64,000 nt of DNA, taken from positions 1 through 64,000 of the forward strand of contig JAEYSV010000029.1 in assembly GCA_023434365.1 (NCBI GenBank). The letters are read 5' to 3'. The notes under the pieces were generated by a model. It did no database searches, was not told the origin of the DNA, and saw only the letters and a program-made list of their open reading frames with translations. Positions within the stretch are counted from its first letter, which is position 1. Each line of letters opens with the position of its first letter. Of the stretch, positions 7,985 to 16,345 are shown piece after piece. The DNA is from Bacillota bacterium (GTDB lineage Bacteria; Bacillota; Clostridia; Lachnospirales; Lachnospiraceae). Made by a program: the position numbers and the translations under genes.

Positions 7985-9487
7985 TTAGGAATTCTTAATC
8001 CCTTCCAATAAAGACATCTCTTTTTCTCTCAGCTGGTCACGATATGCTTCTACTACTTCAAGTTCATTATAATGATATTTCTGCCCTTTAATCTCCTGGT
8101 AATCCTCATGTCCTTTCCCAAGCAGGATAATAACATCCCCCTCTTCGGCATGATCCATACTGTAGTGAACTGCTTCTGCGCGGTCTAAAATAGTGATATA
8201 CTTTCCATTGCTGCGTTTAAGCCCTACTTTAATATCTTCATTAATCGCTTCAATCTCTTCACCACGAGGGTTATCGCAAGTAAGAATTGATAAATCCGCC
8301 ATTTTACCACATAATTCACCCATATCATAACGACGCAGTTTACTCCGCTCGCCGCCACAACCATAAACACAGACAATTCGTTTTGGATTATATTCTTTGA
8401 TAGTCGAAAGCAGACTTTCCACACTGGCAGCATTGTGCGCATAGTCAATCATAATAGTAAACTTATCACTAACAGGAACGATTTCTACACGTCCACGCAC
8501 CTGAATATTTAGTAAAGCTCGCTTTACAGCCTCTATGTCTATCTCTAACTCATTGGCTACCATTAACGCTGCCATCGAATTATAAATACTAAACTTTCCA
8601 GGTGTGCCTGCTTGAATGTGATCATTGATCAAACCATTTGCCTGATAGGCAATACCCAGATACCCTTTTTTCGTAACTAGTTTAATATCACTCGCATACA
8701 GATCAGCCCTTGTATCAAACCCATAGGTTTTTATTGTGCAAGTATGTCCCTTGGTTACCCCTTCGGCATGTTCATCGTCAATATTAATGATGCCTGTTTT
8801 ACATTGCTTGAATAATAAGCTCTTACAATATAAATATTCCTCCAGTGAGGCGTGTTCATTCGGACCAATATGGTCATTACTGAAGTTGGTAAATACGCCT
8901 ATATCAAAAGTCACTCCCGCTACTCGGTCCATTTTTAGCCCTTGAGAAGACACTTCCATTACACAGTACTCACATCCAGCCTCAACCATTTCAGAAAAAA
9001 TTCTCTGTAATTCATAGCTTTCTGGTGTCGTATTCTCAGTTTTTTTCTTTACTCCATCAATTACGGCTCCAATGGTTCCAATCACGCCCACTTTTTTACC
9101 AGCCTGCTCTAACACATGCTGAATCATATAGGATGTGGTTGTTTTCCCTTTCGTTCCAGTGAGTCCAATCATCGTCATCTGTTTTGCAGGTTGTCCAAAG
9201 TAATTAGCGGCCATGACAGCTAATGCTTTTCTGGAATTTTCTACTTTAATCACCGTTAGGTTAGCTGGATAAATGAGTTGGTCTGCCTCAATAATCACTG
9301 CCTTTGCTCCCTTTGATGAAACCTCACCAATAAATTCATGGGAATCTCGCACTGTTCCTTTAATACAAACAAAGACACATCCCTCTTCTGCCTTTCTTGA
9401 ATCATATACAAGGGAAGTAATGTCACAATCTAAACTCCCACTTTTCACTTCATATTCCAACGTATTCAGTAACTGAGCTAATCTCAT
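7985..9487 (-). CDS. murE: UDP-MurNAc-tripeptide synthetase MurE, first paralog
   Basis: MurE attaches the third stem-peptide residue to UDP-MurNAc-L-Ala-D-Glu in the cytoplasm. This 500-residue copy has YDSRKAEEGCVF in the N-terminal domain, ATP loop GLTGTKGKTTTSYM, NTTPES, EVSSQGLKMD, a CKSLLF lysine region, DYAHNAAS, and DNPRGEE. The DNPR box indicates meso-diaminopimelate as substrate, which fits dapF directly upstream. ATG 9487 has GGAGG six bases before it; 17 in-frame codons upstream of it overlap a hairpin and look untranslated. It is a tandem paralog of the 6385-7860 gene. Confidence 0.93.
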   Translation of the reverse strand: MRLAQLLNTLEYEVKSGSLDCDITSLVYDSRKAEEGCVFVCIKGTVRDSHEFIGEVSSKGAKAVIIEADQLIYPANLTVIKVENSRKALAVMAANYFGQPAKQMTMIGLTGTKGKTTTSYMIQHVLEQAGKKVGVIGTIGAVIDGVKKKTENTTPESYELQRIFSEMVEAGCEYCVMEVSSQGLKMDRVAGVTFDIGVFTNFSNDHIGPNEHASLEEYLYCKSLLFKQCKTGIINIDDEHAEGVTKGHTCTIKTYGFDTRADLYASDIKLVTKKGYLGIAYQANGLINDHIQAGTPGKFSIYNSMAALMVANELEIDIEAVKRALLNIQVRGRVEIVPVSDKFTIMIDYAHNAASVESLLSTIKEYNPKRIVCVYGCGGERSKLRRYDMGELCGKMADLSILTCDNPRGEEIEAINEDIKVGLKRSNGKYITILDRAEAVHYSMDHAEEGDVIILLGKGHEDYQEIKGQKYHYNELEVVEAYRDQLREKEMSLLEGIKNS

Positions 9488-9512
9488 CGTTTCCTCCATC
9501 TTATCCGTCAAA

Positions 9513-9550
9513 CGCCAACAATAAACAGATGGCTCCATTTATTGTTGGCG
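9513..9550. promoter_or_regulatory. Perfect 13-bp hairpin in the murE leader
   Basis: CGCCAACAATAAA (9513-9525) is exactly complementary to TTTATTGTTGGCG (9538-9550) with a 12-base loop. It lies between the dapF stop and the murE ribosome binding site. The minus-strand side has no T-run, while the plus-strand side is followed by TGTATTTTT. It may be an mRNA-stabilising or processing structure between dapF and murE, or a terminator of antisense transcription. Confidence 0.45.
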
Positions 9551-9585
9551 TGTATTTTTACCATTATTTTATACTATTTATCACA

Positions 9586-10443
9586 TTAAGGCAATAGATG
9601 CCCTACTTCTATCTCAGATTCAAATACTGTATGACTAGGACCCGTCATAAAAACATGATTCGTGTCCTGATCCCATCTGACATGAAGTGGCCCACCAATC
9701 TGGCTTACCGTTACTTCACGGTCACACTGGCCTAATAAAACCGCTGCTACCACCGCCGTACAGCATCCAGTACCACAGCCAATCGTTTCTCCGGTACCTC
9801 GTTCCCATTCCCGAATCGCAATATTTTTGCGGTCTACAATTTTGGCAAAGGTGACATTGGTTTTGTTAGGAAATACTTCGGTATGATATTCTAATGCTTT
9901 CCCATACCCTTCCACATCAAAATTTATCACATCCTCCAAAAAAGTTACCATGTGAGGATTGCCCCAACCAACAGCTGTAACGAAAAAGGTACGATCAAGT
10001 ACAGTAACCGGCTGGTTTACAAACTCAGGTAAGTCCGTGTTAATTGGAATTACTTTTGTACTCATGCGAGGTTCGCCTATATCCGCACAAATGTTAACCG
10101 CAATACCATCTTCTACCGTTAACCATAATCTTTGAATTCCGCCAAGCGTTTCGATGGTGAACTCTTCCTTATCCGTTAATCTGTGGTCATAGACATATTT
10201 CGCTACACTTCGAAGTGCATTGCCACACATTTCTCCTTCGGTTCCGTCAGGATTAAACATTCTCATTCGAAACTCCGCCACGGTCGATGGACAGATTAAC
10301 ACCATGCCATCTGAACCAATTGCAAAATGGCGGTCACTTACGAACCTTGCTAAGGATGGCAAATCAGGAAGCACCTGATTAATCGCATCTATATATACAT
10401 AATCATTGCCAAAGGCTTGCATCTTAGTAAATCTAATCTTCAT
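9586..10443 (-). CDS. dapF: Diaminopimelate epimerase
   Basis: DapF converts LL- to meso-diaminopimelate, the form used by MurE and for lysine. The 285-residue product has MQAFGNDYVYID at the N-terminus and both catalytic cysteine regions, EMCGNALRS near residue 73 and IGCGTGCC near residue 224, in two mirror-image halves as the family requires. A TAGGAGT site precedes the ATG. It lies eight bases after the PLP enzyme gene and upstream of murE, so wall diaminopimelate supply and use appear co-transcribed. Confidence 0.95.
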   Translation of the reverse strand: MKIRFTKMQAFGNDYVYIDAINQVLPDLPSLARFVSDRHFAIGSDGMVLICPSTVAEFRMRMFNPDGTEGEMCGNALRSVAKYVYDHRLTDKEEFTIETLGGIQRLWLTVEDGIAVNICADIGEPRMSTKVIPINTDLPEFVNQPVTVLDRTFFVTAVGWGNPHMVTFLEDVINFDVEGYGKALEYHTEVFPNKTNVTFAKIVDRKNIAIREWERGTGETIGCGTGCCTAVVAAVLLGQCDREVTVSQIGGPLHVRWDQDTNHVFMTGPSHTVFESEIEVGHLLP

Positions 10444-10451
10444 CGTTACTC

Positions 10452-11633
10452 CTAACCATTAATTGCTCTATCTAAATCAGCAATAATGTCATCTGGATGC
10501 TCAATTCCTACAGATAAACGTAAAAATGTTTCGGTGATTCCAAGTTTTTGTCTCGTTTCTTCTTTGATTGATTCATGTGTCTGCGTTCTAGGATACGTTA
10601 TTAACGTTTCCGTTCCGCCAAGACTTTCTGCAAACATAACCATGTCTACATCACGAAGGATTTTCTTTACCGTATCCAGGCTATCTACATTAAAACTAAT
10701 CATTCCACCAAAACCAGTTGTTTGTTTTTTTGTGATGTCATAACCTGCGTGATCTTCAAATCCCACAAAGAATACTTTTTCTACTTTTGGCTGGGTACGT
10801 AACCAGTTTGCTACTTTTATTGCATTGCTGTTGTGTTTATCCATACGTAGTGGCAATGTTTTAATTCCTCGAAGAATCAACCAGCTATCAAGGGAAGCCA
10901 GACCATTACCATGGGATTTCAACTGTAATCTCATATGGTCAGCTAGTTCCTTAGTATTCACTACAACGATTCCTGCAATCGTATCATTGTGACCACCAAG
11001 AAACTTCGTTCCACTATGAACTACTGCATCTGCTCCAAGCGTTAGCGGCTTTTGAAAATATGGTGTTAAAAATGTATTATCTACAATAGTTAACGCACCG
11101 ATTTCTTTTGCAATCTTGCTTAACTCGGCAATATCTGCCACTTTCATCATTGGATTAGTAGGTGTCTCGATAAATAGCATTCTGGTATGTTCTGTTATGG
11201 CTGCTCTCACTTCATCAAGATTGGACATATCTACATAAGTAAAAGTACATCCATACTTCGTAAAGATATCTTCGCCGATACGATAAGTTCCACCATAGAT
11301 ATCATCAGATAATAATACATGGTCCCCAGGATTAAGTATCGTAAACAGTGCCATATTGGCTGCCTGTCCACTAGAAAGTGCGAATCCTTCTAATCCTTCT
11401 TCTAAAATTGCCATGGTCCGCTCTAATTCCTGTCTGGTAGGATTTTGTAATCTGGAGTAGTCATAACCAGTCGATTCCCCTAATCCTTTATGTCGAAATG
11501 TAGAAGTCTGAAAAATCGGAAAACTAACTGCTCCGGTAATTGGATCGTGTCCTAGCGCGCCATGAACTGCCTTTGATTCAAACTTTAACTCATCTTTTCT
11601 GCTATAATCTGTGTAATTAGAAAAATTCTTCAT
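10452..11633 (-). CDS. Cys/Met metabolism PLP-dependent enzyme (cystathionine synthase/lyase type)
   Basis: A 393-residue gamma-subfamily PLP enzyme. It has YDYSRLQNPT, the SSGQAA phosphate-binding turn, ETPTNP, DNTFLTPY and the Schiff-base lysine in SGTKFLGGHND. Members include cystathionine gamma-synthase (metB), cystathionine gamma- and beta-lyase and O-acetylhomoserine sulfhydrylase; the sequence alone does not separate them, though length and the LGGHND box suit a synthase or gamma-lyase. A GAGGTG site precedes the start. It leads the dapF-murE-murE-murF-priA gene run and has its own promoter upstream. Its reason for being next to dapF is not obvious. Confidence 0.85.
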   Translation of the reverse strand: MKNFSNYTDYSRKDELKFESKAVHGALGHDPITGAVSFPIFQTSTFRHKGLGESTGYDYSRLQNPTRQELERTMAILEEGLEGFALSSGQAANMALFTILNPGDHVLLSDDIYGGTYRIGEDIFTKYGCTFTYVDMSNLDEVRAAITEHTRMLFIETPTNPMMKVADIAELSKIAKEIGALTIVDNTFLTPYFQKPLTLGADAVVHSGTKFLGGHNDTIAGIVVVNTKELADHMRLQLKSHGNGLASLDSWLILRGIKTLPLRMDKHNSNAIKVANWLRTQPKVEKVFFVGFEDHAGYDITKKQTTGFGGMISFNVDSLDTVKKILRDVDMVMFAESLGGTETLITYPRTQTHESIKEETRQKLGITETFLRLSVGIEHPDDIIADLDRAING

Positions 11634-11667
11634 ATGACACCTCGTTTTTCTTTATTTTTTGTTCCAT

Positions 11668-11697
11668 ACAATATCACTTTTTTCTGCCTCTTGGCAA
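11668..11697 (-). promoter_or_regulatory. Promoter of the PLP enzyme-dapF-mur run
   Basis: On the minus strand TTGCCA (11697-11692) and TATTGT (11673-11668) are 18 bases apart, upstream of the gene at 11633. Just upstream lie a perfect palindrome TCTGTCACAGA (11717-11727) and a hairpin with ACTxCCAC/GTGGxAGT arms (11730-11753), possible operator or leader structures. No SAM-riboswitch or T-box core was found. Confidence 0.45.
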
Positions 11698-11896
11698 CAT
11701 TAAATTCATTTTCATCTCTGTCACAGAAGACTCCCACATCAATAAGTGGTAGTTTATCTAACAGGTGTAACACTCGCTAGAAATTTTAGGAATTTTAGCA
11801 ATAGTATTACCAATTTTCATTATACTGAACCGTAAATGCAGTGTCAACGAGCTGAAACTTGTAAAAAGTGCTATATAGTATGCAAAAAAAATGATG

Positions 11897-11926
11897 TGGA
11901 CAAAATAGCTAAAAATAAGGTATTAT
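11897..11926 (+). promoter_or_regulatory. Promoter of the Cof-type HAD gene
   Basis: TGGACA at 11897-11902 and TATTAT at 11921-11926 with an 18-base spacer, 67 bases before the start codon at 11993. Together with the divergent promoter at 11668-11697 this accounts for the 359-base gene-free stretch 11634-11992. Confidence 0.45.
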
Positions 11927-11992
11927 GTTGTTCGTGATATCATTCAATTGAATACATACTTAAGCATAGAAACTACGATAAGGAGCAGACCG

Positions 11993-12799
11993 ATGGCATA
12001 CGAAATTATTGTTCTAGATATAGACGGAACCTTAACCAACTCACAAAAAATCATATCAAAACCAACCTTAGAAGCTTTGATGACCATTCAAAAACGCGGC
12101 CATAAAGTCGTATTAGCAAGCGGTAGACCAACCCCAGGAATTCTTCCTCTTGCTGAAGAATTAAACCTCAAAGAATATGGCGGCTTTATTCTCTCTTATA
12201 ACGGAGCAAAAATAATTAATTATCAAACTGGCAAAACAGTATTTCAAAAAGTACTGCCAAACGATGTGATTCCATCGATATATCAGATTGCCTTAGAACA
12301 TAATCTTGGCCTGATGACCTATGAAGATAATCAGATTATTACAGGAACTCGCATCGATAAGTACATGGAGTTAGAAAGTCGTATCAACAATATACCAATT
12401 AAGACAGTAAAAGACTTTATCTCTTACGTAGACTTTGATATCAATAAATGTCTGATGACCGGAGAAGGCGAATACTTAGCGAAACTAGAATTAGAACTGG
12501 CAAAACAATATGCAGGCCAATTAAGCATCTACCGCTCGGAGCCATTCTTCCTTGAATTTATGCCAAAAGACATCGATAAGGCCAACAGCCTCAAGCATTT
12601 ACTCGGCCATCTGGGTCTGTCAAAAGACCAGCTCATTTGCTGCGGCGATGGCTATAATGATCTGACGATGATTCAATATGCCGGTAAAGGAGTCGCAATG
12701 GCCAACGCCCGAGAAGCCGTAAAACAAGCAGCAGATTATGTAACCCTAAGCAACGATGAAGACGGAATAGCGCACGTTATTCATGAATTTATGTTATAG
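11993..12799 (+). CDS. Cof-type HAD-superfamily phosphatase
   Basis: A 268-residue HAD hydrolase of the Cof/YidA subfamily (HAD-IIB). It has the nucleophile box VLDIDGTLT near residue 8, SGRP (motif II), a type-C2 cap domain, and GDGYNDLTM (motif IV) near the C-terminus. Such enzymes dephosphorylate sugar phosphates or cofactor intermediates; the specific substrate cannot be read. I place the start at ATG 11993 because AAGGAG lies eight bases before it; the 15 in-frame codons upstream lack a ribosome binding site. It is transcribed alone and ends in a strong terminator. Confidence 0.9.
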   Translation: MAYEIIVLDIDGTLTNSQKIISKPTLEALMTIQKRGHKVVLASGRPTPGILPLAEELNLKEYGGFILSYNGAKIINYQTGKTVFQKVLPNDVIPSIYQIALEHNLGLMTYEDNQIITGTRIDKYMELESRINNIPIKTVKDFISYVDFDINKCLMTGEGEYLAKLELELAKQYAGQLSIYRSEPFFLEFMPKDIDKANSLKHLLGHLGLSKDQLICCGDGYNDLTMIQYAGKGVAMANAREAVKQAADYVTLSNDEDGIAHVIHEFML

Positions 12800-12834
12800 A
12801 AATTATATTACAGCTTGTCGTTATTCTTAAACCC

Positions 12835-12870
12835 AAAAAGGTGATTCACAACACGTGAACCACCTTTTTT
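12835..12870. terminator. Bidirectional intrinsic terminator
   Basis: AAAAAGGTGATTCAC pairs with GTGAACCACCTTTTTT around a short loop, with an A-run on one side and a T-run on the other, so it can stop transcription from both directions. It follows the HAD gene by 35 bases. Confidence 0.85.
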
Positions 12871-13005
12871 GCTTATTAACCTTTGTTTCTTGTTAGCCTT
12901 TGTTTCTTATTAGCCTTTGTTTCTTGTTAGCTTATATTTCTTGTTAGCCTTTATTTCTTATTAGCCTTTATTTCTTGTTAGCCTTTATTTCTTGTTAGCC
13001 TTTAT
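12871..13005. repeat. 17-bp tandem repeat at the 3' end of the 13002 gene
   Basis: About seven and a half copies of a 17-base unit CCTTTRTTTCTTRTTAG. On the minus strand it reads AATAAAGGCTAACAAGA, and the first copy contains the TAA stop of the minus-strand gene ending at 13002. Copies differ by one or two bases. There are no spacers, so it is not a CRISPR array. It fills the gap between that stop and the terminator at 12835-12870. Confidence 0.9.
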
Positions 13006-13916
13006 TCCTCCACATAATCATCCGGATGAATCTGATAGCAGGTCTTCCCATCCAAATCATCTAATACATAATCCTCTGCAAAGATGATATCTGATATTAT
13101 ATATTCTTTATCTGGGGTTCGTTCATATATTATTTTTAACACTCCATCGGTAAGTAGATGAACCGTAGTTGGATATCCACCCCATTCAACATTTCTTTTT
13201 AATATTGCGTCTGTAATTCTATCATTATATGTATATAAGTACCCCGATGCAGGGTCTATCTTATCAACTTCTTTACTGGAATCTCCAATTTTTATCTCCG
13301 AAAAATCCCTATATTCAAGCTTTTTCTTCATTGGAACGATAAAACCATTCGGGTATTGATACCCCTCATCATTTGGAATAAAAATATAAACTCTAATCCC
13401 CTCCTCAGTATCATACATCAAATACAGGTAAGTCTTATCCTTACTTTCTCGGATCGCTTCTGTTTCTAATGAATACAACATTTTTTGTAAGTTATCACCC
13501 CGAGAAGAAGAAAAGGTTAATCCGAAGTAGCCTCGATCAAATCCAAGAAGATTCCCTTTATAATAATCATTATATTGCAGATCATCAAATTGATATACAG
13601 GAACAATACTAGCTCTTTTCTCATCCCAGGCACTCTTATGCTCATTAATAAATTGTGGAACGTCAAAATCGTTACAATAAAATTCAAAAGTTTCTTTATC
13701 GTAATACGGTCTCGCTTTACTTAGTTTTGCCAGCTCTTTTGTATTATTAAAGGCTTCATTAGTTTTAGATATAGAATTTTTATTTCCCTTTTCATCTAAA
13801 TTGCTTGCCTTGTTAACATTACTCGAGCTTGCAACTTTAAATACAATAAAAATAATTATACCAACAAAAATACCCAAAATAATACTCTTACCAATAACCA
13901 AATACCACCTTTTCAT
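13002..13916 (-). CDS. Membrane-anchored protein of unknown function
   Basis: A 304-residue protein I do not recognise. It starts with a short basic tail and one hydrophobic segment (about residues 9-28), then an Asn/Lys/Ser-rich linker and a large hydrophilic domain rich in Tyr and Asp, so it is probably anchored with the domain outside. I chose ATG 13916, preceded by AGGAGGGGG; the open frame continues 52 codons further upstream but has no good site there. The stop codon lies inside the first unit of a 17-bp repeat. It appears to be a single-gene unit. Confidence 0.75.
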   Translation of the reverse strand: MKRWYLVIGKSIILGIFVGIIIFIVFKVASSSNVNKASNLDEKGNKNSISKTNEAFNNTKELAKLSKARPYYDKETFEFYCNDFDVPQFINEHKSAWDEKRASIVPVYQFDDLQYNDYYKGNLLGFDRGYFGLTFSSSRGDNLQKMLYSLETEAIRESKDKTYLYLMYDTEEGIRVYIFIPNDEGYQYPNGFIVPMKKKLEYRDFSEIKIGDSSKEVDKIDPASGYLYTYNDRITDAILKRNVEWGGYPTTVHLLTDGVLKIIYERTPDKEYIISDIIFAEDYVLDDLDGKTCYQIHPDDYVEE

Positions 13917-14074
13917 CCTGTCCCCCTCCTCACAATCAAGTAAAAAAAGTGTGCCCACACTAACAAAAAAAGCAAAACGGACCACAAAACATAAGTCTCG
14001 TAGTCCGCAAGTCATATAAACATATTTAATACCTATAATTACAATATCCAACCTCCCCAAAAAAGTCAACACTC

Positions 14075-14304
14075 ACTCTTCATCTGCCCTTATAGGCTCT
14101 TATCTCTTCACTGCCCCTTTTCGCTCTTCACTCTTCACTCTTCACTGCCCTTTTCCGCTCTTCACTCTTCACTCTTATCTCTTCACTATCTTTTAAAGGC
14201 TCTTCACTATCTTTTTCCGCTCTTAACTATCTTTTTCCGCTCTTCACTCTTCACTTTTCACTCTTCACTGCTCTTTTCCGCTCTTCCCTCTTCACTCTTC
14301 ACTA
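14075..14304. repeat. Tandem-repeat array after the YihX-like gene
   Basis: Same family as the arrays at 120-519, 2192-2270, 26941-27080 and 45722-45960: TTCACTCTTCACTC, CCCTTTTCCGCTC and TTCACTATCTTTT blocks. On the minus strand it starts with AGATAGTGAAGAGTGAAGAG, whose TAG is the stop codon of the gene at 14302. No terminator was found beyond it. Confidence 0.85.
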
Positions 14305-14910
14305 TCTTTTAATTATTCCCCTCTCCTCAAACCTCTTCACCCCTTCTTCATAACTAGTCCATACAAAGGACTGTAATCCCATCCGTAACGCTCCCTCAAC
14401 GTTTTCTATCTTATCATCTACAAATAACGTTTCATCAGCTTTAAGCCCATACTTATCTAATAAGCACTGATAAATCTCAGGTTCTGGCTTCACTTTTTTA
14501 ATTTCATAAGAAATCACTTCACCATCTGCCTCCTCAAAAAAAGAAAACCGTTCTCTGGCATATTCAAAACTAGTTTTCCCATAATTCGATAACAGATAGA
14601 CTTGATATCCATTCGCTTTCACCTGGCGAAGTAGGTCCTTCGAGTGAGGATATTCAGTAATAAAGTTACATAAATCCTCATAAAACTGTGTTGTGTACTC
14701 TGCTACCTCCATATCATTCTCACACATGATCTGTAATAACTCCTCATCGGTTAACAGTCCTCTATCATTTTCATCCCACACTTTATGTAATACAGTTGCT
14801 CTTTTCACCCGCTCTTTATATTCATTGCTAATCGGCATGTTCTCGATGTATTCCTCCCAAGCAAAATCCGCTAATACCTTTCCTATATCAAACGCCACAG
14901 CTTTAATCAT
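14302..14910 (-). CDS. HAD-IA family phosphatase, YihX-like
   Basis: A 202-residue HAD hydrolase with a small four-helix cap. The nucleophile box is AFDIGKVLADF, where the second Asp of the usual DxD is Gly, as in YihX-type sugar phosphatases (DLGNV). Motif II LLSNYG and motif IV FVDDKIENVEGA are present. YihX releases phosphate from alpha-glucose-1-phosphate; the substrate here is inferred only by family. AGGAGG precedes the ATG. The TAG stop falls within the first unit of the following repeat array. Confidence 0.87.
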   Translation of the reverse strand: MIKAVAFDIGKVLADFAWEEYIENMPISNEYKERVKRATVLHKVWDENDRGLLTDEELLQIMCENDMEVAEYTTQFYEDLCNFITEYPHSKDLLRQVKANGYQVYLLSNYGKTSFEYARERFSFFEEADGEVISYEIKKVKPEPEIYQCLLDKYGLKADETLFVDDKIENVEGALRMGLQSFVWTSYEEGVKRFEERGIIKR

Positions 14911-15189
14911 AAATATCCTCCTTTTTGTACTTACAACTCCCCTAATTGACTTTTTTCACTGTCGGTTGTATCATTTGTAAGTGTCTACTGTTATTCCTCA
15001 ACAGGATTTTTCTTCTATTATCATATAGCGTAAATAATTAGTTCCCATTTTCTTTACGTCCTTTAATAAGGATAACGAAAAGCTACATAAAAAACAAGCA
15101 GTGGCAACTGACAGTATAATAAACTACAAAACAAAATATAAATACTTCAAAGAAAATATAAAAACTTCAAAGAAAAAGGATAAAATGAT

Positions 15190-15876
15190 ATGGATAAAGA
15201 ATTAAGATATGCCTTTAAGCAAACGATCCCCGTACTTCTTGGCTATGTATTTTTAGGAATCGGTTTCGGAATATTGCTAAAAGAGGCTGGTTATAACTTT
15301 CTATGGGCTCTCGTAATTAGCACCGTAATCTATGCCGGGTCTATGCAATATGTTTTAGTAAGCTTTTTGGGGTCACCGATATCCCTTGTGACAGTTGCCA
15401 TAATGACGCTATCAATCAATGGCCGCCACCTATTTTATGGACTTTCCTTTATTGAACGTTTTAAAAGTATGGGCAAATTATATCCTTATATGGTATTCTC
15501 ACTGACCGATGAGACTTACTCCTTGTTATACGCCACTCAGATTCCAGAGGAACTAGAAGAGAAAAAAGTCTCTTTCTTAATTAGTCTCTTAGATCAAATT
15601 TATTGGGTCTCAGGTTCTGTAATCGGTGCTCTCATAGGTGAATTAATCTTTTTTAACACCACCGGTATTGATTTTGCCATGACCGCTTTATTTGTTGTGA
15701 TCTTTCTAGAACAGTGGCTTGCTGCGAAAAACCATTTACCAGCGTTAATAGGAATGGTAAGCGGAATTATCTGCCTTTTACTCTTTGGAGAGAAAAACTT
15801 CCTACTCCCTTCCCTGATAGTTACTGTAGGTGTTCTGTTACTAATTAAACCATTGCTTAGCAGAAAGGAGGCTTAA
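15190..15876 (+). CDS. azlC: AzlC-family branched-chain amino acid exporter subunit
   Basis: A 228-residue multi-pass membrane protein with AzlC features: the early YVFLGIGFGILLKEAG segment, YAGSMQYVLVSFLG, and SINGRHLFYGLSF. AzlC and AzlD together export branched-chain amino acids and toxic analogues. The small partner follows three bases later. AAAGGA lies upstream of the ATG. The 279-base region upstream shows a TATAAT at about 15115 but no clear -35 and no T-box. Confidence 0.92.
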   Translation: MDKELRYAFKQTIPVLLGYVFLGIGFGILLKEAGYNFLWALVISTVIYAGSMQYVLVSFLGSPISLVTVAIMTLSINGRHLFYGLSFIERFKSMGKLYPYMVFSLTDETYSLLYATQIPEELEEKKVSFLISLLDQIYWVSGSVIGALIGELIFFNTTGIDFAMTALFVVIFLEQWLAAKNHLPALIGMVSGIICLLLFGEKNFLLPSLIVTVGVLLLIKPLLSRKEA

Positions 15877-15879
15877 GTT

Positions 15880-16203
15880 ATGCAACGTGATCTCCAAATC
15901 GTGTTAATCGTCACTATATGTACTCTAATAACTCGAGCCACTCCGTTTCTACTGTTTGGTCGCAATAGCAAACCACCAAAGATTGTTAATTACCTAGGTG
16001 AGATTCTTCCAAGTGCCATAATGGCTATATTAATCGTTTATTGTCTGAAAGAAGTGACCTTCTCATTAACAAGTGGTTTTGTACCTCAGTTCCTATCCGT
16101 AGCACTTGTGGTTTTATTACATCTATGGAAGCGCAACATCCTACTAAGTATCGCCGGTGGCACCATAAGCTATATGCTGCTCGTGCAGTTTATCTTCCAC
16201 TAA
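15880..16203 (+). CDS. azlD: AzlD-family exporter subunit
   Basis: A 107-residue protein with three or four hydrophobic helices and the AzlD N-terminal pattern (TLITRATPFLLFG). It is the obligate small partner of AzlC; the AAAGGAGG site for this gene lies inside the end of azlC, so the two are translationally linked. A second overlapping frame at 16041-16223 is a shadow. Confidence 0.92.
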   Translation: MQRDLQIVLIVTICTLITRATPFLLFGRNSKPPKIVNYLGEILPSAIMAILIVYCLKEVTFSLTSGFVPQFLSVALVVLLHLWKRNILLSIAGGTISYMLLVQFIFH

Positions 16204-16209
16204 AAAACA

Positions 16210-16238
16210 TTGATATTTTCTAAGAAATGATGTAAAAT
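16210..16238 (+). promoter_or_regulatory. Promoter of the ABC-F gene
   Basis: TTGATA (16210-16215) and TAAAAT (16233-16238) with a 17-base spacer, seven bases after the azlD stop. The roughly 100-base leader that follows contains a TGGCC/GGCCA hairpin (16249-16263) and a CTTCG/CGAAG hairpin near 16301-16317. A 13-codon open frame (16308-16349) ends by overlapping the ABC-F start as ATGA, but it lacks its own clear ribosome binding site. Confidence 0.6.
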
Positions 16239-16345
16239 TATTGTCGCTTGGCCTCTTTGGCCACTCTATTGAACGAACTTATAATAGTCACTCTCTCCAT
16301 CTTCGCAATGAACGAAGTTGAACAGAATGAAAAGGAGTATTTAAC

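Noticed and set aside
10452..11633. Link of the PLP enzyme to lanthionine-containing peptidoglycan
   Set aside because: Attractive because of dapF and two MurE genes, but both MurE proteins carry the diaminopimelate DNPR box, and cystathionine-type enzymes are common methionine genes.
11634..11992. SAM riboswitch or T-box in front of the Cys/Met PLP enzyme gene
   Set aside because: Hairpins are present but no conserved SAM-I or T-box core sequence was seen.
12871..13005. Possible CRISPR array
   Set aside because: The 17-bp units are directly adjacent with no spacers and no cas genes are nearby.
14911..15189. Promoter for azlCD
   Set aside because: A TATAAT is visible near 15115 but no acceptable -35 at the right distance, so no site is reported.
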